DNA of 64,000 nt from NCBI GenBank assembly GCA_035293405.1, contig DATDOE010000090.1:149960-213959 (forward strand). The letters are read 5' to 3'. Numbering within the stretch: the stretch's first letter is position 1; each line of letters starts with the position of its first letter. The notes under the pieces are model-generated. The model did no database searches. It saw nothing but the letters and a program-made list of their open reading frames with translations, and was not told the DNA's origin. This DNA comes from Gp6-AA40 sp035293405 (GTDB lineage: Bacteria; Acidobacteriota; Vicinamibacteria; Vicinamibacterales; UBA2999). Below are positions 16,336-25,355 of this stretch, one piece after another. Made by a program: the position numbers and the translations under genes.

Positions 16336-17233
16336 GCCGACGCGCGCACGTGTGGCAGAATTCGGGCATGCCCCGCCAGCGCACCATCGTACGACACGCG
16401 CGTGGCGAGCGCTGAGCAAACCGGCGGAGGACCTGAACTACTTCTTCGCCGCGCTGACGCCGCAGGCACTTCGTCTTCCGAGGCAGGGTTGGACCTTGTA
16501 TCCCCGCCAGGTCGGGAGCTCACGGCCCCTTACCCTCGGATCGCCGCGAGGGCTCGACGATGACAGCTCGGCATGTGCCGACGCACAGGCGTTTCGTAGC
16601 GACGTCGCGCGGGTGCCTGTTCGCCTCTGGCGTTACGGCGACCGTGGACCGGCGCCCATCGTCGGCTTCGGCGTCCTCGGTCCGGCAGCATTCGAGCGCG
16701 GCGATGACGTTACGCAGCAGCCAGACGAGAGTAGCCGTCGCGTGGCACGGCTGGTCGTCCAGCAAGTTCACTCGGTCGAGCGTCGTCTCATTCGAGAGGC
16801 CGGAGAGCAATCGCCTCTCACGCGGTTCTCGGACCGGGAGGAGGTTCGCTCGGTCGTTCGCCTCTTGACGATGGTGCGCCATCCCGCCATCGACGGCGAG
16901 TGGTACTTCTTCCAGGCCAGGAAGCAGTACGGTGAGTGGTACACCTTCGAAGGCAAACGGCAGTACAAGGACTGGGCTGCCGTACGCGTCCATGGCTGGG
17001 TTCATTCCTCGCCCGCTCGCCTCTCTGCGTTCCACGTGGCGGGCGTTCTTGAGGACGGCGACGGGAAGGTGGGCAGTTGGTATCGAGTGACCGGCGTGCT
17101 CCGCCTGGAGGATCGCAACGTCTGGATCACGGTCGTCTCCGGCTACGAGGACGAGGGCTACGAATTCTTCGAGGTTGGACCGGGCGACACGACTCCACAC
17201 TCCGTTGTCACAGTTATGACGCACGCGTCATAG
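16310..17233 (+). CDS. Unrecognised ORF; C-terminal half most likely coding
   Basis: 307 aa, starting inside the previous gene's last codons. The C-terminal part (about 185-300: EWYFFQARKQYGEWYTFEG and onward to YEDEGYEFFEVGPG) has high third-position GC and a plausible globular pattern. The N-terminal 100 residues look random and may not belong to the native protein. A decayed gene or a shorter one starting further in (for example ATG at 16870) is possible. No family recognised; the span 16336-17263 holds nothing else I can support. Confidence 0.4.
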   Translation: MPSAARLNEPTRARVAEFGHAPPAHHRTTRAWRALSKPAEDLNYFFAALTPQALRLPRQGWTLYPRQVGSSRPLTLGSPRGLDDDSSACADAQAFRSDVARVPVRLWRYGDRGPAPIVGFGVLGPAAFERGDDVTQQPDESSRRVARLVVQQVHSVERRLIREAGEQSPLTRFSDREEVRSVVRLLTMVRHPAIDGEWYFFQARKQYGEWYTFEGKRQYKDWAAVRVHGWVHSSPARLSAFHVAGVLEDGDGKVGSWYRVTGVLRLEDRNVWITVVSGYEDEGYEFFEVGPGDTTPHSVVTVMTHAS

Positions 17234-17263
17234 CGCTCGCGGCAACCGTCGGGCACCGCCGAG

Positions 17264-20200
17264 TCAGCGCGCCGCGTAGGCGTTGGAGCGGCCCGTCGCG
17301 AGCACCATCCGGAGCGCGTGACCGGTGTACGACGCGTCATTCTGCGCGACCTGTTCGGGCGTGCCCGTCGCGACGACGCGGCCGCCAGCGTCGCCGCCCT
17401 CGGGGCCCAGATCGATCACGTAATCCGCCGTTTTGATCACGTCGAGGTTGTGCTCGATCACGAGCAGGGAGTGGCCGGCCTCGACCAGCTTGCGGAACGC
17501 GGCCAGCAGCTTCGCGATGTCGTCGAAGTGCAGACCCGTCGTCGGTTCGTCGAGGATGTAGAGCACGCGCTCGCCGCCGAAAGACGCCAGGTGCGCCGCG
17601 ATCTTGATCCGCTGCGCTTCCCCACCCGAGAGCGTCGTCGCCGGCTGCCCCAAGCGAAGATAGCCGAGGCCGATCTCGTCGAGCACCTGCAGGCGCCGCA
17701 GCACCTTCGCCGACTGACTGAAGAACGTCAGCGCCTCGCGCACCGTCATCTCGAGCACCTGGTGGATCGACCTGCCTCGATAGCGCACGTCGAGCACCGT
17801 CTGCTTGAACCGCATGCTGTCGCACTGGTCGCAGGGGACGAACACGTCGGCGAGGAACTGCATCTCCACGCGCACTTGGCCCTCGCCCTGACACGCCTCG
17901 CAGCGGCCACCAGGCACGTTGAACGAGAAGTGACTCGCCGTCAGACCGCGCGCCTTGGCGTCCTTGGTCAAGGAGAACAGCTCGCGGATCGGGTCGAAGG
18001 CCTTCAGGTAGGTGACCGGATTGGACCGCGGCGTACGGCCGATTGGCGTCTGATCGACCAGCGCGACGTCGGTGATGTATTCGAGCCCCTCGAGACCCCG
18101 GAATGTGCCGACCCGGCGGTCCCAATCACCCTTGGCGCGCTTGATCGCCGCGTAGAGGACGTCGTGCACCAGCGTTGACTTGCCGGAGCCGCTGACACCC
18201 GTGACGCAGGTGATCGTATTCAGCGGAATCTCGATGTCCACGTTCTTCAGGTTGTGCTCGCTGGCGCCCTTCAGCTTGATCTTCTGTCCAACCCCTCGCC
18301 GCCGTGGTGACGGGACCGGAATCGCCAGCTCGTTGCGGAGGTACTTCGCCGTCAGCGACCGCGGCTCCAGGAGCAGGCCGGGCAAATCGCCCGAGTACAC
18401 GACGCGGCCGCCCTGCTCACCGGCACCGAGCCCGATGTCCACGATGTGATCGGCAACGCGAATCATGTCCTCATCGTGTTCGACGACCAGGACGGTGTTG
18501 CCCTGATCGCGCAGTTGCCGGAGGATGTCGATGAGCCGCTGGTTGTCGCGCGAGTGCAGGCCGATCGACGGCTCGTCCAGCACGTAGAGCGTGCCGACGA
18601 GCGCCGAGCCGAGCGACGTGGCTAGGTTGATGCGCTGCGATTCGCCACCGGACAGCGTCGACGACAGCCGATCGAGCGTGAGGTAGTCGAGGCCGACGTC
18701 GCTCAGAAACGTGAGCCGGCGCTTGATCTCGCGCAAGATCTTGTCGGCGACGGTGGTCTCCTTCTCACTGAGCTCGAGATCCGCGAAGAAGCGCTGGGCC
18801 CCGAGCACGGTGAGTGCCGACACCTCGTCCACCGTCCGCCCCCCCACCCGCACGTTGCGCGCCTCGCGACGCAGCCGCGCGCCGCCGCAGTCCGGACAGG
18901 CCAGATAGCCGCGGTACCGGCTGAGGAACACGCGGACGTGCACCTTGTACTTCTTCTTCTCGAGCCACCGGAAGAACCCGCGAATCCCTTCGAAATCGCC
19001 GTCGCCCTCGACGACGAATCGCCGCTCTTCTTCTGACAGATCGCACCACGGCACGTCGAGGCGCAGCGTCGTCTTCTTCGCCGCGCGCTTCATCTCGGCG
19101 AGCTGCGCCCGATAGTGCGGCTTGCTCCACGGCTCGATCGCGCCCTGGGTGATCGACTTCGATGAATCCGGCACCACCAGATCCATGTCGAGCTCGATGA
19201 TGTTGCCGAAGCCATGGCACATCGGGCACGCGCCGAACGGGTTGTTGAACGAGAAGAGCCGCGGCTGCGGCGTTTCGTAGGTGATGCCGCAGGTCCGGCA
19301 GTCGAACTTCTCCGAGAAGACAAGTCTCCGGGATTCGGGATTCGCGATCCGGGACTCGGGACTCGGGACTCGGGACTCGACGAACGCAGAATCCTCCGGA
19401 TCCCGGATCCCGGATCCCGGGTCCCGGCCGAGTATCACGGCGAAAGCCGCGCCGCCGCCTTCGCGATAGGACGTCTCAATCGAATCGGTCAGCCGGCTTC
19501 GCAGATCGCCGTCGATGCGCACGCGATCGACGACGACCTCGAGCGTGGTCTTCGACTTCAACGCCCCGCGATCGACCTCATCGAAGCTCACGGCCTGGCC
19601 GTCGATCAACAGGCGGCCGTAGCCGCGCCGGCGCAATCCCTCGACCGTCTCGACAATTGGATCGAGACCGTTCTTCGCGGCCGGTTGCTCGACATCGTCA
19701 CCGTCGGCTTCGTCACCGCCCTCCGCCTCGGCCGCCGGCTTCGCCCCAGCCGACATCGCCACAATCGGCAACTCGAACCCGATCAAGAGGCGTGTGCCGG
19801 TGGGTAGCTCGCCGAGCTGCCTGGCCACCACTTCCGCCGTCTCACGGATCACTTCCTGCCCGCACTGGCGGCAGAACGTCCGCCCCACGCGCGCGAAGAG
19901 CAGCCGCATGTAGTCGTGGATTTCGGTCGTCGTGCCGACGGTCGAGCGAGGGTTGCGGACGCTGTTCTTCTGCCTGATGGCGATGGCCGGGCAGATGCCT
20001 TCGATCTTGTCGACGTCGGGCTTCTCCATCCGCTCCAGGAACTGCCGCGCGTAGGCCGATAGGGACTCGACGTACCGCCGCTGACCCTCGGCGTAGATCG
20101 TGTCGAAGGCCAGCGATGACTTGCCGGACCCGCTGACGCCGGTGATGATGATCAGCTTGCCCGCAGGCAGCGTGACATCGATGTTCTTGAGGTTGTGCGT

Positions 20201-20281
20201 CCGCGCGCCGCGGACGATCAGCGGCCTGCGGACCTTCTGCGGCGTGGTGGCGTCGGGCGTCCCTACAGTGGCGAAATCCAT
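17264..20281 (-). CDS. uvrA: UvrABC system protein A
   Basis: Damage-sensing ATPase of nucleotide excision repair, 1005 aa. Two ABC modules are present, with Walker A motifs GVSGSGKSSLAFDT near residue 48 and GVSGSGKSTLVHDVL in the second half, and signatures LSGGESQR and LSGGEAQR. Zinc-finger cysteine pairs are visible (CRQCG, CRTCG..CPMCHG, CEACQG..CDQCD). Residues about 281-320, just before the FSEKFDCRTCG finger, are an insertion with translated heptamer repeats. Together with uvrC this places two of the three excision-repair subunits in the window; uvrB is not here. Confidence 0.95.
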   Translation of the reverse strand: MDFATVGTPDATTPQKVRRPLIVRGARTHNLKNIDVTLPAGKLIIITGVSGSGKSSLAFDTIYAEGQRRYVESLSAYARQFLERMEKPDVDKIEGICPAIAIRQKNSVRNPRSTVGTTTEIHDYMRLLFARVGRTFCRQCGQEVIRETAEVVARQLGELPTGTRLLIGFELPIVAMSAGAKPAAEAEGGDEADGDDVEQPAAKNGLDPIVETVEGLRRRGYGRLLIDGQAVSFDEVDRGALKSKTTLEVVVDRVRIDGDLRSRLTDSIETSYREGGGAAFAVILGRDPGSGIRDPEDSAFVESRVPSPESRIANPESRRLVFSEKFDCRTCGITYETPQPRLFSFNNPFGACPMCHGFGNIIELDMDLVVPDSSKSITQGAIEPWSKPHYRAQLAEMKRAAKKTTLRLDVPWCDLSEEERRFVVEGDGDFEGIRGFFRWLEKKKYKVHVRVFLSRYRGYLACPDCGGARLRREARNVRVGGRTVDEVSALTVLGAQRFFADLELSEKETTVADKILREIKRRLTFLSDVGLDYLTLDRLSSTLSGGESQRINLATSLGSALVGTLYVLDEPSIGLHSRDNQRLIDILRQLRDQGNTVLVVEHDEDMIRVADHIVDIGLGAGEQGGRVVYSGDLPGLLLEPRSLTAKYLRNELAIPVPSPRRRGVGQKIKLKGASEHNLKNVDIEIPLNTITCVTGVSGSGKSTLVHDVLYAAIKRAKGDWDRRVGTFRGLEGLEYITDVALVDQTPIGRTPRSNPVTYLKAFDPIRELFSLTKDAKARGLTASHFSFNVPGGRCEACQGEGQVRVEMQFLADVFVPCDQCDSMRFKQTVLDVRYRGRSIHQVLEMTVREALTFFSQSAKVLRRLQVLDEIGLGYLRLGQPATTLSGGEAQRIKIAAHLASFGGERVLYILDEPTTGLHFDDIAKLLAAFRKLVEAGHSLLVIEHNLDVIKTADYVIDLGPEGGDAGGRVVATGTPEQVAQNDASYTGHALRMVLATGRSNAYAAR
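19321..19436 (-). repeat. Heptamer array inside uvrA
   Basis: On the plus strand, units such as GGGATTC, GGGACTC (four in a row) and GGATCCC follow each other with a 7-base period. The array is in frame with uvrA and encodes repeated PES, SRV and RDP tripeptides just ahead of the zinc finger. Same class as the uvrC array. Confidence 0.85.
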
Positions 20282-20305
20282 CGGGTCCGTAAGAGAGAAA
20301 TGGTA

Positions 20306-20989
20306 CTACAACTCCGCGAGTTGGGCGTTTCTTCGCGGCTCGAGCCGTGCCAGCGCCAGCGTGTTCTGTCCAACCGCGAAGGCCAGGGCGATCAGCAGCC
20401 CCACGATAGCGACCAGACCGCCCACGTCGAAGAGCGGCATCCGACCCAACAGTCCAACGTTGACGTGCGGATTCCCTCGAAGCGCAATCGCGCCAATCGC
20501 CAGGATAATGCGCAGCTCAGTCGGACCCACGCCGGCGAACGACATGCGGAAGACCCCGCGAACGGCAGTGGCGAGAAAGACCTCGCCGGACACGAGCAGG
20601 TAGGCCACCAACAGGGCGAGCGCGATCACCGGCGTCATGAAACCCGAGCACGCCAGGCCGGTCAGGAGACACGTGATGCCGACGATGTCGACGACGTGGT
20701 CAACGTAGAAGCCATAGCGCGGCCGCTCGACGCCGCGGACACGAGCGAGGGTCCCGTCCAGACTGTCGCCGAACCAGTTGATCGCGAGGGCGGCGACGAC
20801 AACCCAAAGCGCCCGGACATCAAAGCGTGCGAGCCAGAAGCCGACGCCGGCCAGCATCATCGCCCCGAGAGCCAACCCAGTCAGATGGTCCGAGTGGATA
20901 GAGGCGGGCATGTGGCTCGCCATTCGAGCGAGGAGCCGCTTTTCGACGGCGGCCAGCAGACTGCGGTGTTCGCGCACATGGTCGGGCAT
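20306..20989 (-). CDS. CDP-alcohol phosphatidyltransferase family protein (second copy)
   Basis: 227 aa from the ATG at 20989, chosen because AGGAG lies 8 bases upstream. Several hydrophobic segments. The signature reads D-S-L-D-G-T-L-A-R, then nine residues to G, then D-x3-D (YGFYVDHVVD); the spacing is one residue longer than the canonical eight. Here the arginine is present, unlike in the protein at 2832. It makes a phospholipid head group or related lipid; the acceptor is unknown. Ends 24 bases before uvrA starts, on the same strand. Confidence 0.8.
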   Translation of the reverse strand: MPDHVREHRSLLAAVEKRLLARMASHMPASIHSDHLTGLALGAMMLAGVGFWLARFDVRALWVVVAALAINWFGDSLDGTLARVRGVERPRYGFYVDHVVDIVGITCLLTGLACSGFMTPVIALALLVAYLLVSGEVFLATAVRGVFRMSFAGVGPTELRIILAIGAIALRGNPHVNVGLLGRMPLFDVGGLVAIVGLLIALAFAVGQNTLALARLEPRRNAQLAEL

Positions 20990-21043
20990 CTGATATCTCC
21001 TGTCCCGTAAGGTGCGTACTCTCGGCAAATCGGCTCACACCCC

Positions 21044-21089
21044 GGGATTCGGGACTCGGGGCTCGGGGCTCGGGACTCGGGACTCGGAA
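21044..21089. repeat. GGGACTC/GGGGCTC heptamer array upstream of the antiporter gene
   Basis: Six or seven 7-base units (GGGATTC, GGGACTC, GGGGCTC, GGGCTCG-type) lie in the divergent gap between the phosphatidyltransferase and the antiporter. They match the array inside uvrA. Confidence 0.75.
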
Positions 21090-21105
21090 CAGAGACTTGC
21101 CGTAG

Positions 21106-21131
21106 GGCGGGTCTTGGTTTGTAGACCCGCC
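21106..21131. repeat. GGCGGGTCT hairpin ahead of the antiporter gene
   Basis: GGCGGGTCT, an 8-base loop, then AGACCCGCC: nine perfect pairs ending 38 bases before the antiporter ATG. The arm resembles that of the terminator at 24358-24395 (GGGCGGGTCC), which suggests a dispersed palindromic element. No T-run follows. Confidence 0.55.
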
Positions 21132-21169
21132 GCCCAAGAACCCGCCAATGCCGAGATACCATCAGCTCA

Positions 21170-22873
21170 ATGCCTGAATCCGGCCTCGTTCTCACGCTTG
21201 CCGGAGGCTTCGGCGCCGCCCTCGTCTTCGGCTACATCACGCAGCGTCTCGGTCTCTCGCCCATCGTCGGCTATCTCATTGCCGGGGTGGCCGTGGGGCC
21301 AAGCACGCCCGGGTTCATCGCCGACATCCACATCGCCGAGCAGTTCGCGGAGATCGGCATCATCCTGCTGATGTTCGGCGTCGGGTTGCAGTTCCACCTC
21401 GAGGAGCTGCTCGCGGTTCGCCGGATCGCGATTCCAGGCGCCATCGCACAGAGCCTGATGGCGACGGCCCTCGGCGCGTTCGCCGCTCACGCCTTCGGCT
21501 GGACGTGGCCGGCGGCCATCGTCTTCGGCCTGGCGCTATCGGTCGCCAGCACCGTCGTCCTCGTGCGCGTTCTTTCGGACAGCCGCAAGCTCCACACTCC
21601 GGCCGGACACATCGCCGTCGGCTGGCTCGTCGTCCAGGATGTACTCACCGTCATTGTCCTGGTGCTCTTACCTGCGCTCAAGGGGGAGCTCACCCCGGCC
21701 GCACTCGCCACGAGCCTCGCCGTCACGTTGATCAAAGTGGCCGGTCTCGTCGCTGTCACGGCCATCATCGGACGGCGGGTGATCCCGTTGATCCTCGATC
21801 GCATCGCTGCGACGCGATCGCGCGAGCTGTTCACGCTGACTGTGCTCGCGCTGGCCATCGGCCTGGCGGTCGGGTCCGCGGCCGTGTTCGGCGTGTCGAT
21901 GGCGCTCGGTGCATTCCTCGCAGGCATGGTCGTGGGGACCTCCGACTACAGCCTTCGCGCCGCCACGGATGCATTGCCGATGCGCGACGCGTTCGCGGTG
22001 CTGTTCTTCGTGTCGGTTGGCATGTTGCTGCGCCCCTCGGCGATTCTGGCCTACCCCGCGTTCACCATCGCCGCGCTGGCCATCGTCATGGTTTGCAACC
22101 CGCTCACCGCGGCGGCCGTCGCCTCGCTGATGCGCTATCCGATTCGAACGACGGCGACCGTGGCGATGTCGCTGGGGCAGATCGGCGAGTTCTCGTTCAT
22201 CCTCGTGACGCTCGGCCGAGACCTGAATATCGTGCCGGCCGAAGCCGTCGATGTGGTCGTGGCCACGGCGATCATCTCGATCACGTTCAACCCGCTTGCG
22301 TTCAGAGCCATTGAGCCCATCGATCGCTGGTTCGCCCGGAGACGGCTGGCGCAGGTGACGACGGACACAGAGGCGGTGGAGGTCGGCGCGACCTCTTCAC
22401 TCGAGCCTGATGAGCGCGCGATCGTGATCGGATACGGACCAACCGGCCGCACCGTCACCCGGCTGCTTCGCGAGAACGGCATCTTGCCAACCGTCGTGGA
22501 CCTGAACATGGACGCGGTGCGCGAGCTGCGCGAGAGCGGTGTGTCGGCCGTCTACGGGGATGCGAGGCATGCCGACACGCTGGTGTCCGCGGGACTCCCC
22601 CACGCCGCCACGCTCATCGTGAGCGGCGCGGATACCGGCACGGCGGAGATTCTTCAGGGCGCCAGGGCGATCAACCCCCACGTCCACATCTTCGCCCGCG
22701 GCGGCTATCTGCGTGACGTGCCCGCGCTGCGTGACGCCGGCGCCGAGCAGGTGTTCTCGGGTGAAGGCGAGGTGGCGCTGGCGATGACCGAGGCCGTGCT
22801 GCGTCGCTTGGGAGCGACGGCGGATCAGATCGACCGGGAGCGGGCGCGGGTGCGGAGAGAGCTGTTCACCTAG
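21170..22873 (+). CDS. Monovalent cation:proton antiporter-2 family protein with RCK domain
   Basis: 567 aa. Residues 1-380 form about twelve transmembrane segments of the CPA2 type. A C-terminal RCK/TrkA-N domain follows (about 420-540) with the dinucleotide-binding start VIGYGPTGR. The closest known types are YbaL and KefB/KefC, which export K+ or other cations against protons and are gated by nucleotides or thiol adducts. No quinone-reductase partner is adjacent. The last 8 bases overlap the end of the convergent alkD-like gene. Confidence 0.9.
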   Translation: MPESGLVLTLAGGFGAALVFGYITQRLGLSPIVGYLIAGVAVGPSTPGFIADIHIAEQFAEIGIILLMFGVGLQFHLEELLAVRRIAIPGAIAQSLMATALGAFAAHAFGWTWPAAIVFGLALSVASTVVLVRVLSDSRKLHTPAGHIAVGWLVVQDVLTVIVLVLLPALKGELTPAALATSLAVTLIKVAGLVAVTAIIGRRVIPLILDRIAATRSRELFTLTVLALAIGLAVGSAAVFGVSMALGAFLAGMVVGTSDYSLRAATDALPMRDAFAVLFFVSVGMLLRPSAILAYPAFTIAALAIVMVCNPLTAAAVASLMRYPIRTTATVAMSLGQIGEFSFILVTLGRDLNIVPAEAVDVVVATAIISITFNPLAFRAIEPIDRWFARRRLAQVTTDTEAVEVGATSSLEPDERAIVIGYGPTGRTVTRLLRENGILPTVVDLNMDAVRELRESGVSAVYGDARHADTLVSAGLPHAATLIVSGADTGTAEILQGARAINPHVHIFARGGYLRDVPALRDAGAEQVFSGEGEVALAMTEAVLRRLGATADQIDRERARVRRELFT

Positions 22874-23591
22874 CTATATTCTTCATCGCCTCTCTCACAC
22901 TCAATGGACTCAGGCTCTCCTTGTGTTCCTTGACGTAGCGCCGCACCTCCTTCGGATCCGTCCACGCGTACTGTCGCAGCGCCCAGCCGATGGCTTTACG
23001 GATGAAGAACTCGCTTGCCATGAGCGAGCCACTCTGTGTGCGAGTCGAACGGTGGGACAGGTTCGGCTCAATGCAGGCGTACAGGAGATCGAGATCCGTG
23101 TTTTGCTTGAATCGAATCTGACAGAGGATTGCGGCGCGGCGCTTCCACATGTCCTTGTCGGAGGCCCATCGGCGCATCAGCGATTTCATGCGACGGGGCT
23201 CGGTGCGTAGGACGTCGCCGAGGTGATGCGTCGAGATGACGTCAACGAAATCCCACCACGCGCCCGTCACAATCATCTCCTCGAACAGCGGGACCGTCGC
23301 GAACGTGCGGAACGAGGCATAGCGGCGATCGTCGGTCAACAGGATCGCGGCGTAGCGCTCCTCGCGAAAGGAGGCCGTTCGCCAGAGGTCCTCGGCCACC
23401 CGGCGCCATTCGGTGAACGAGTCGAGCGGATGAGCCTTGAAGGCGTCGCGGCACAGCCATTTCAGCTTGGCCGACGACACGCCCCGGTACGGCATCGCCG
23501 ACTTCATGTAGGCCTGCATTTGGGGAGCTTTCGCCGGATCGGCGGCCTGTTCGAGGGCGAGGCGAACCGTTCGGACCAACAGATGTGTCAT
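22866..23591 (-). CDS. DNA alkylation repair protein, AlkD-like
   Basis: 241 aa. HEAT-like repeat glycosylase that removes bulky or charged N3/N7-alkylated bases without flipping them. Family features include MPYRGVSSAKLKWLCRDAF near the N-terminus, WWDFVDVISTHHLG in the active-site region and FFIRKAIGWALRQYAWTDP near the C-terminus. Together with the AAG-type glycosylase it gives two alkylation-repair enzymes within 10 kb. Confidence 0.9.
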   Translation of the reverse strand: MTHLLVRTVRLALEQAADPAKAPQMQAYMKSAMPYRGVSSAKLKWLCRDAFKAHPLDSFTEWRRVAEDLWRTASFREERYAAILLTDDRRYASFRTFATVPLFEEMIVTGAWWDFVDVISTHHLGDVLRTEPRRMKSLMRRWASDKDMWKRRAAILCQIRFKQNTDLDLLYACIEPNLSHRSTRTQSGSLMASEFFIRKAIGWALRQYAWTDPKEVRRYVKEHKESLSPLSVREAMKNIAR

Positions 23592-23698
23592 AGGGGATGC
23601 GACAAGAGTGGCGCGGCCACATCTCTGGCGTTTCGGCAGTATACTCAGGCCGTTCAGGCCAAGGCAGTCAGGGCTGCATCAGCCCAGGAGGTTCGTGA

Positions 23699-24289
23699 AT
23701 GCGCGCAATGTTATTGACGATGGGGCTCACAGCAGCCCTGGCAGTGGGCGCCGGCGCCCAGACCACCGAGCTGAAGGTCGGCGATACGGCGCCGGATTTC
23801 AAGCTGCAGGCGTCGGATGGCAAGACGTATCAGCTGTCGGACTTCAAGGGAAAGAAGGCGGTCGTGGTCGCCTGGTTCCCGAAGGCGTTCACCCAGGGCT
23901 GCACCATCGAGTGCAAGTCGCTGGCGGAGAACGGCGACAAGATCAAGATGTACGACGTGGCGTACTTCATGGCCAGCACGGACAACGTCGAGGACAACAC
24001 GAAGTTCGCCAAGGCCACCAGCGTGACGCTGCAGGGCCGGGGCGGCGGGGCCTCCACCGTGGTGGACAAGAAGGAAGCGGACTTCCCACTTCTCGCCGAT
24101 CCGACGAAGGAAGCGGCCACGAAGTACGGTGTGCTGATGGCCAACGGCCAGCTGGCGAACCGCTGGACGTTCTACATCGACAAGAGCGGCAAGATCGCCT
24201 ACATCGAGAAGGCCGTGAAGCCGGCGACATCGGCCGAAGACATGGTGGCCAAGCTCGGCGAGCTCAAGGTCACGATGAATCATCACTGA
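23699..24289 (+). CDS. Secreted peroxiredoxin (AhpC/TSA, BCP-like)
   Basis: 196 aa. A signal peptide at 1-20 ends GAGA, so the enzyme acts outside the cytoplasm. The thioredoxin fold carries a peroxidatic cysteine at 68 and a second cysteine at 72 (FTQGCTIEC), four apart as in BCP-type enzymes. It reduces hydroperoxides using a thiol partner. A strong hairpin terminator follows the gene after a GGTTCTT array. Confidence 0.88.
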   Translation: MRAMLLTMGLTAALAVGAGAQTTELKVGDTAPDFKLQASDGKTYQLSDFKGKKAVVVAWFPKAFTQGCTIECKSLAENGDKIKMYDVAYFMASTDNVEDNTKFAKATSVTLQGRGGGASTVVDKKEADFPLLADPTKEAATKYGVLMANGQLANRWTFYIDKSGKIAYIEKAVKPATSAEDMVAKLGELKVTMNHH

Positions 24290-24299
24290 GAACCTTTTC

Positions 24300-24345
24300 G
24301 GTTCTTGGTTCTTGGTTCTTGGTTCTTGGTTCTTGGTTCTTGGTC
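24300..24345. repeat. GGTTCTT heptamer array
   Basis: Six nearly identical GGTTCTT units begin 11 bases after the peroxiredoxin stop codon. This is the cleanest of the 7-base arrays in the window. Confidence 0.9.
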
Positions 24346-24357
24346 GTGTTCAATGAG

Positions 24358-24395
24358 AGGGCGGGTCCTTGCGGACCCGCCCTTTCCTTTTTCTG
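24358..24395 (+). terminator. Intrinsic terminator after the peroxiredoxin gene
   Basis: AGGGCGGGTCC, loop TTGC, GGACCCGCCCT: eleven perfect pairs, followed by TTCCTTTTTCT. It ends the rightward peroxiredoxin transcript. The gene beyond it points the other way, so a terminator is expected here. Confidence 0.8.
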
Positions 24396-24439
24396 CGAAC
24401 CTGCTGGTCCTCTACAAACCTGCTGATTCTGCAAACCTG

Positions 24440-25054
24440 CTACGCAGTGGCGGCTGTACGACTGGTGATCAGCGCCGCCATGTCGTGGCCCAATTGATCC
24501 ACGACCTTCCAGTCTGTGAGCTCGTAATCTCTGCTTGCATCCGTCGGAGCCCCCTCCTTGCGGGCGATCCATTTCATGACCATCCGCTTCAAGAACCCGT
24601 ACTCCAGATACGCGAGACGCCCGGCTACTGAGACAATCCTGTCCGGTCTCCACTCGTGCTTCGGTGGGAACGCCCGGGCGAGTTGCTCGGCCGCGGCGAC
24701 CTCCGCTTGGTTCCTGGATGCGGCGCTGAGACTGACGGAGAAGAACGCCGAGGGTACGGCGTTCAAGTCCGAGGCATGTGCGTGAACGAAGGCGTTGGCG
24801 GCCCTCTGGTGCCGGCCTAGATGTAGCGACGCGCCGACGAGCGCGCCGTGCACACGGGTCCAGTCGAGCGCGGCCGCATCGGGATCGGCCATATCCAGGG
24901 CCTGGCTGTCGAAGCCGTGTTCTCGGAGGATGGTTGAGAGGCGGATGGCAATCAGCGCCGTTTGCCCCTCGGTGCTCGTAAAGAGCACTGGCACTCCGCA
25001 GGTCACGGCTTCGACAGGTGAGGTCGCCATACACACGACTAGGGCAATTCGCAT
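24440..25054 (-). CDS. hemG: Menaquinone-dependent protoporphyrinogen IX oxidase, flavodoxin type
   Basis: 204 aa from the ATG at 25054 (alternative 25030). The flavodoxin fold shows the FMN phosphate loop VLFTSTEGQTALIA near the start. The order of blocks follows E. coli HemG: GASLHLGRH, NAVPSAFFSVSL, WRPDRIVSVAGRLAYLEYG, and TDWKVVDQLGHDMA near the end. It oxidises protoporphyrinogen in haem synthesis and passes electrons to quinone. Relevant here because the window encodes several haem proteins. Confidence 0.8.
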   Translation of the reverse strand: MRIALVVCMATSPVEAVTCGVPVLFTSTEGQTALIAIRLSTILREHGFDSQALDMADPDAAALDWTRVHGALVGASLHLGRHQRAANAFVHAHASDLNAVPSAFFSVSLSAASRNQAEVAAAEQLARAFPPKHEWRPDRIVSVAGRLAYLEYGFLKRMVMKWIARKEGAPTDASRDYELTDWKVVDQLGHDMAALITSRTAATA

Positions 25055-25218
25055 GCCCCCGACATGCGTTGCTTTTGCCCGCCAACAGGCGCTGTGCTCA
25101 CTGCGGGGGACTGCCGAGGGGGATTCTCTCGCCATCGGCGGGGAAAATCACGCACCGGTCCGGCGTGCTAGAATCGGATGTTTTCGCGTGGTGTCTCGAG
25201 GCCACGCGAGCCCGCCTG

Positions 25219-25294
25219 GCCGGCGTAGCTCAGTTGGTAGAGCAGCTGATTCGTAATCAGCAGGTCGTCCGTTCAACCCGGATCGCCGGCTCCA
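25219..25294 (+). tRNA. tRNA-Thr(CGT)
   Basis: Full cloverleaf. Acceptor GCCGGCG pairs with CGCCGGC, the D arm is GCTCAGTTGGTAGAGC, the anticodon arm is GCTGA-TTCGTAA-TCAGC with anticodon CGT, and the T loop is TTCAACC. CCA is encoded. It reads the threonine codon ACG. Starts 62 bases before rsmE. Confidence 0.95.
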
Positions 25295-25355
25295 TTCTTC
25301 GCTCTCGATTGCTGGCGAAGGTTGCCCGCCGAAGCGCTTCGCGCGAAGGTGGGCT

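Noticed and set aside
16520..17224. 234-codon minus-strand ORF
   Set aside because: No motif or clear start; the plus-strand frame at 16310-17233 has better codon structure in its C-terminal half.
24300..24345. Phase-variable simple repeat controlling the peroxiredoxin gene
   Set aside because: The array lies after the stop codon, so length changes would not alter the reading frame.
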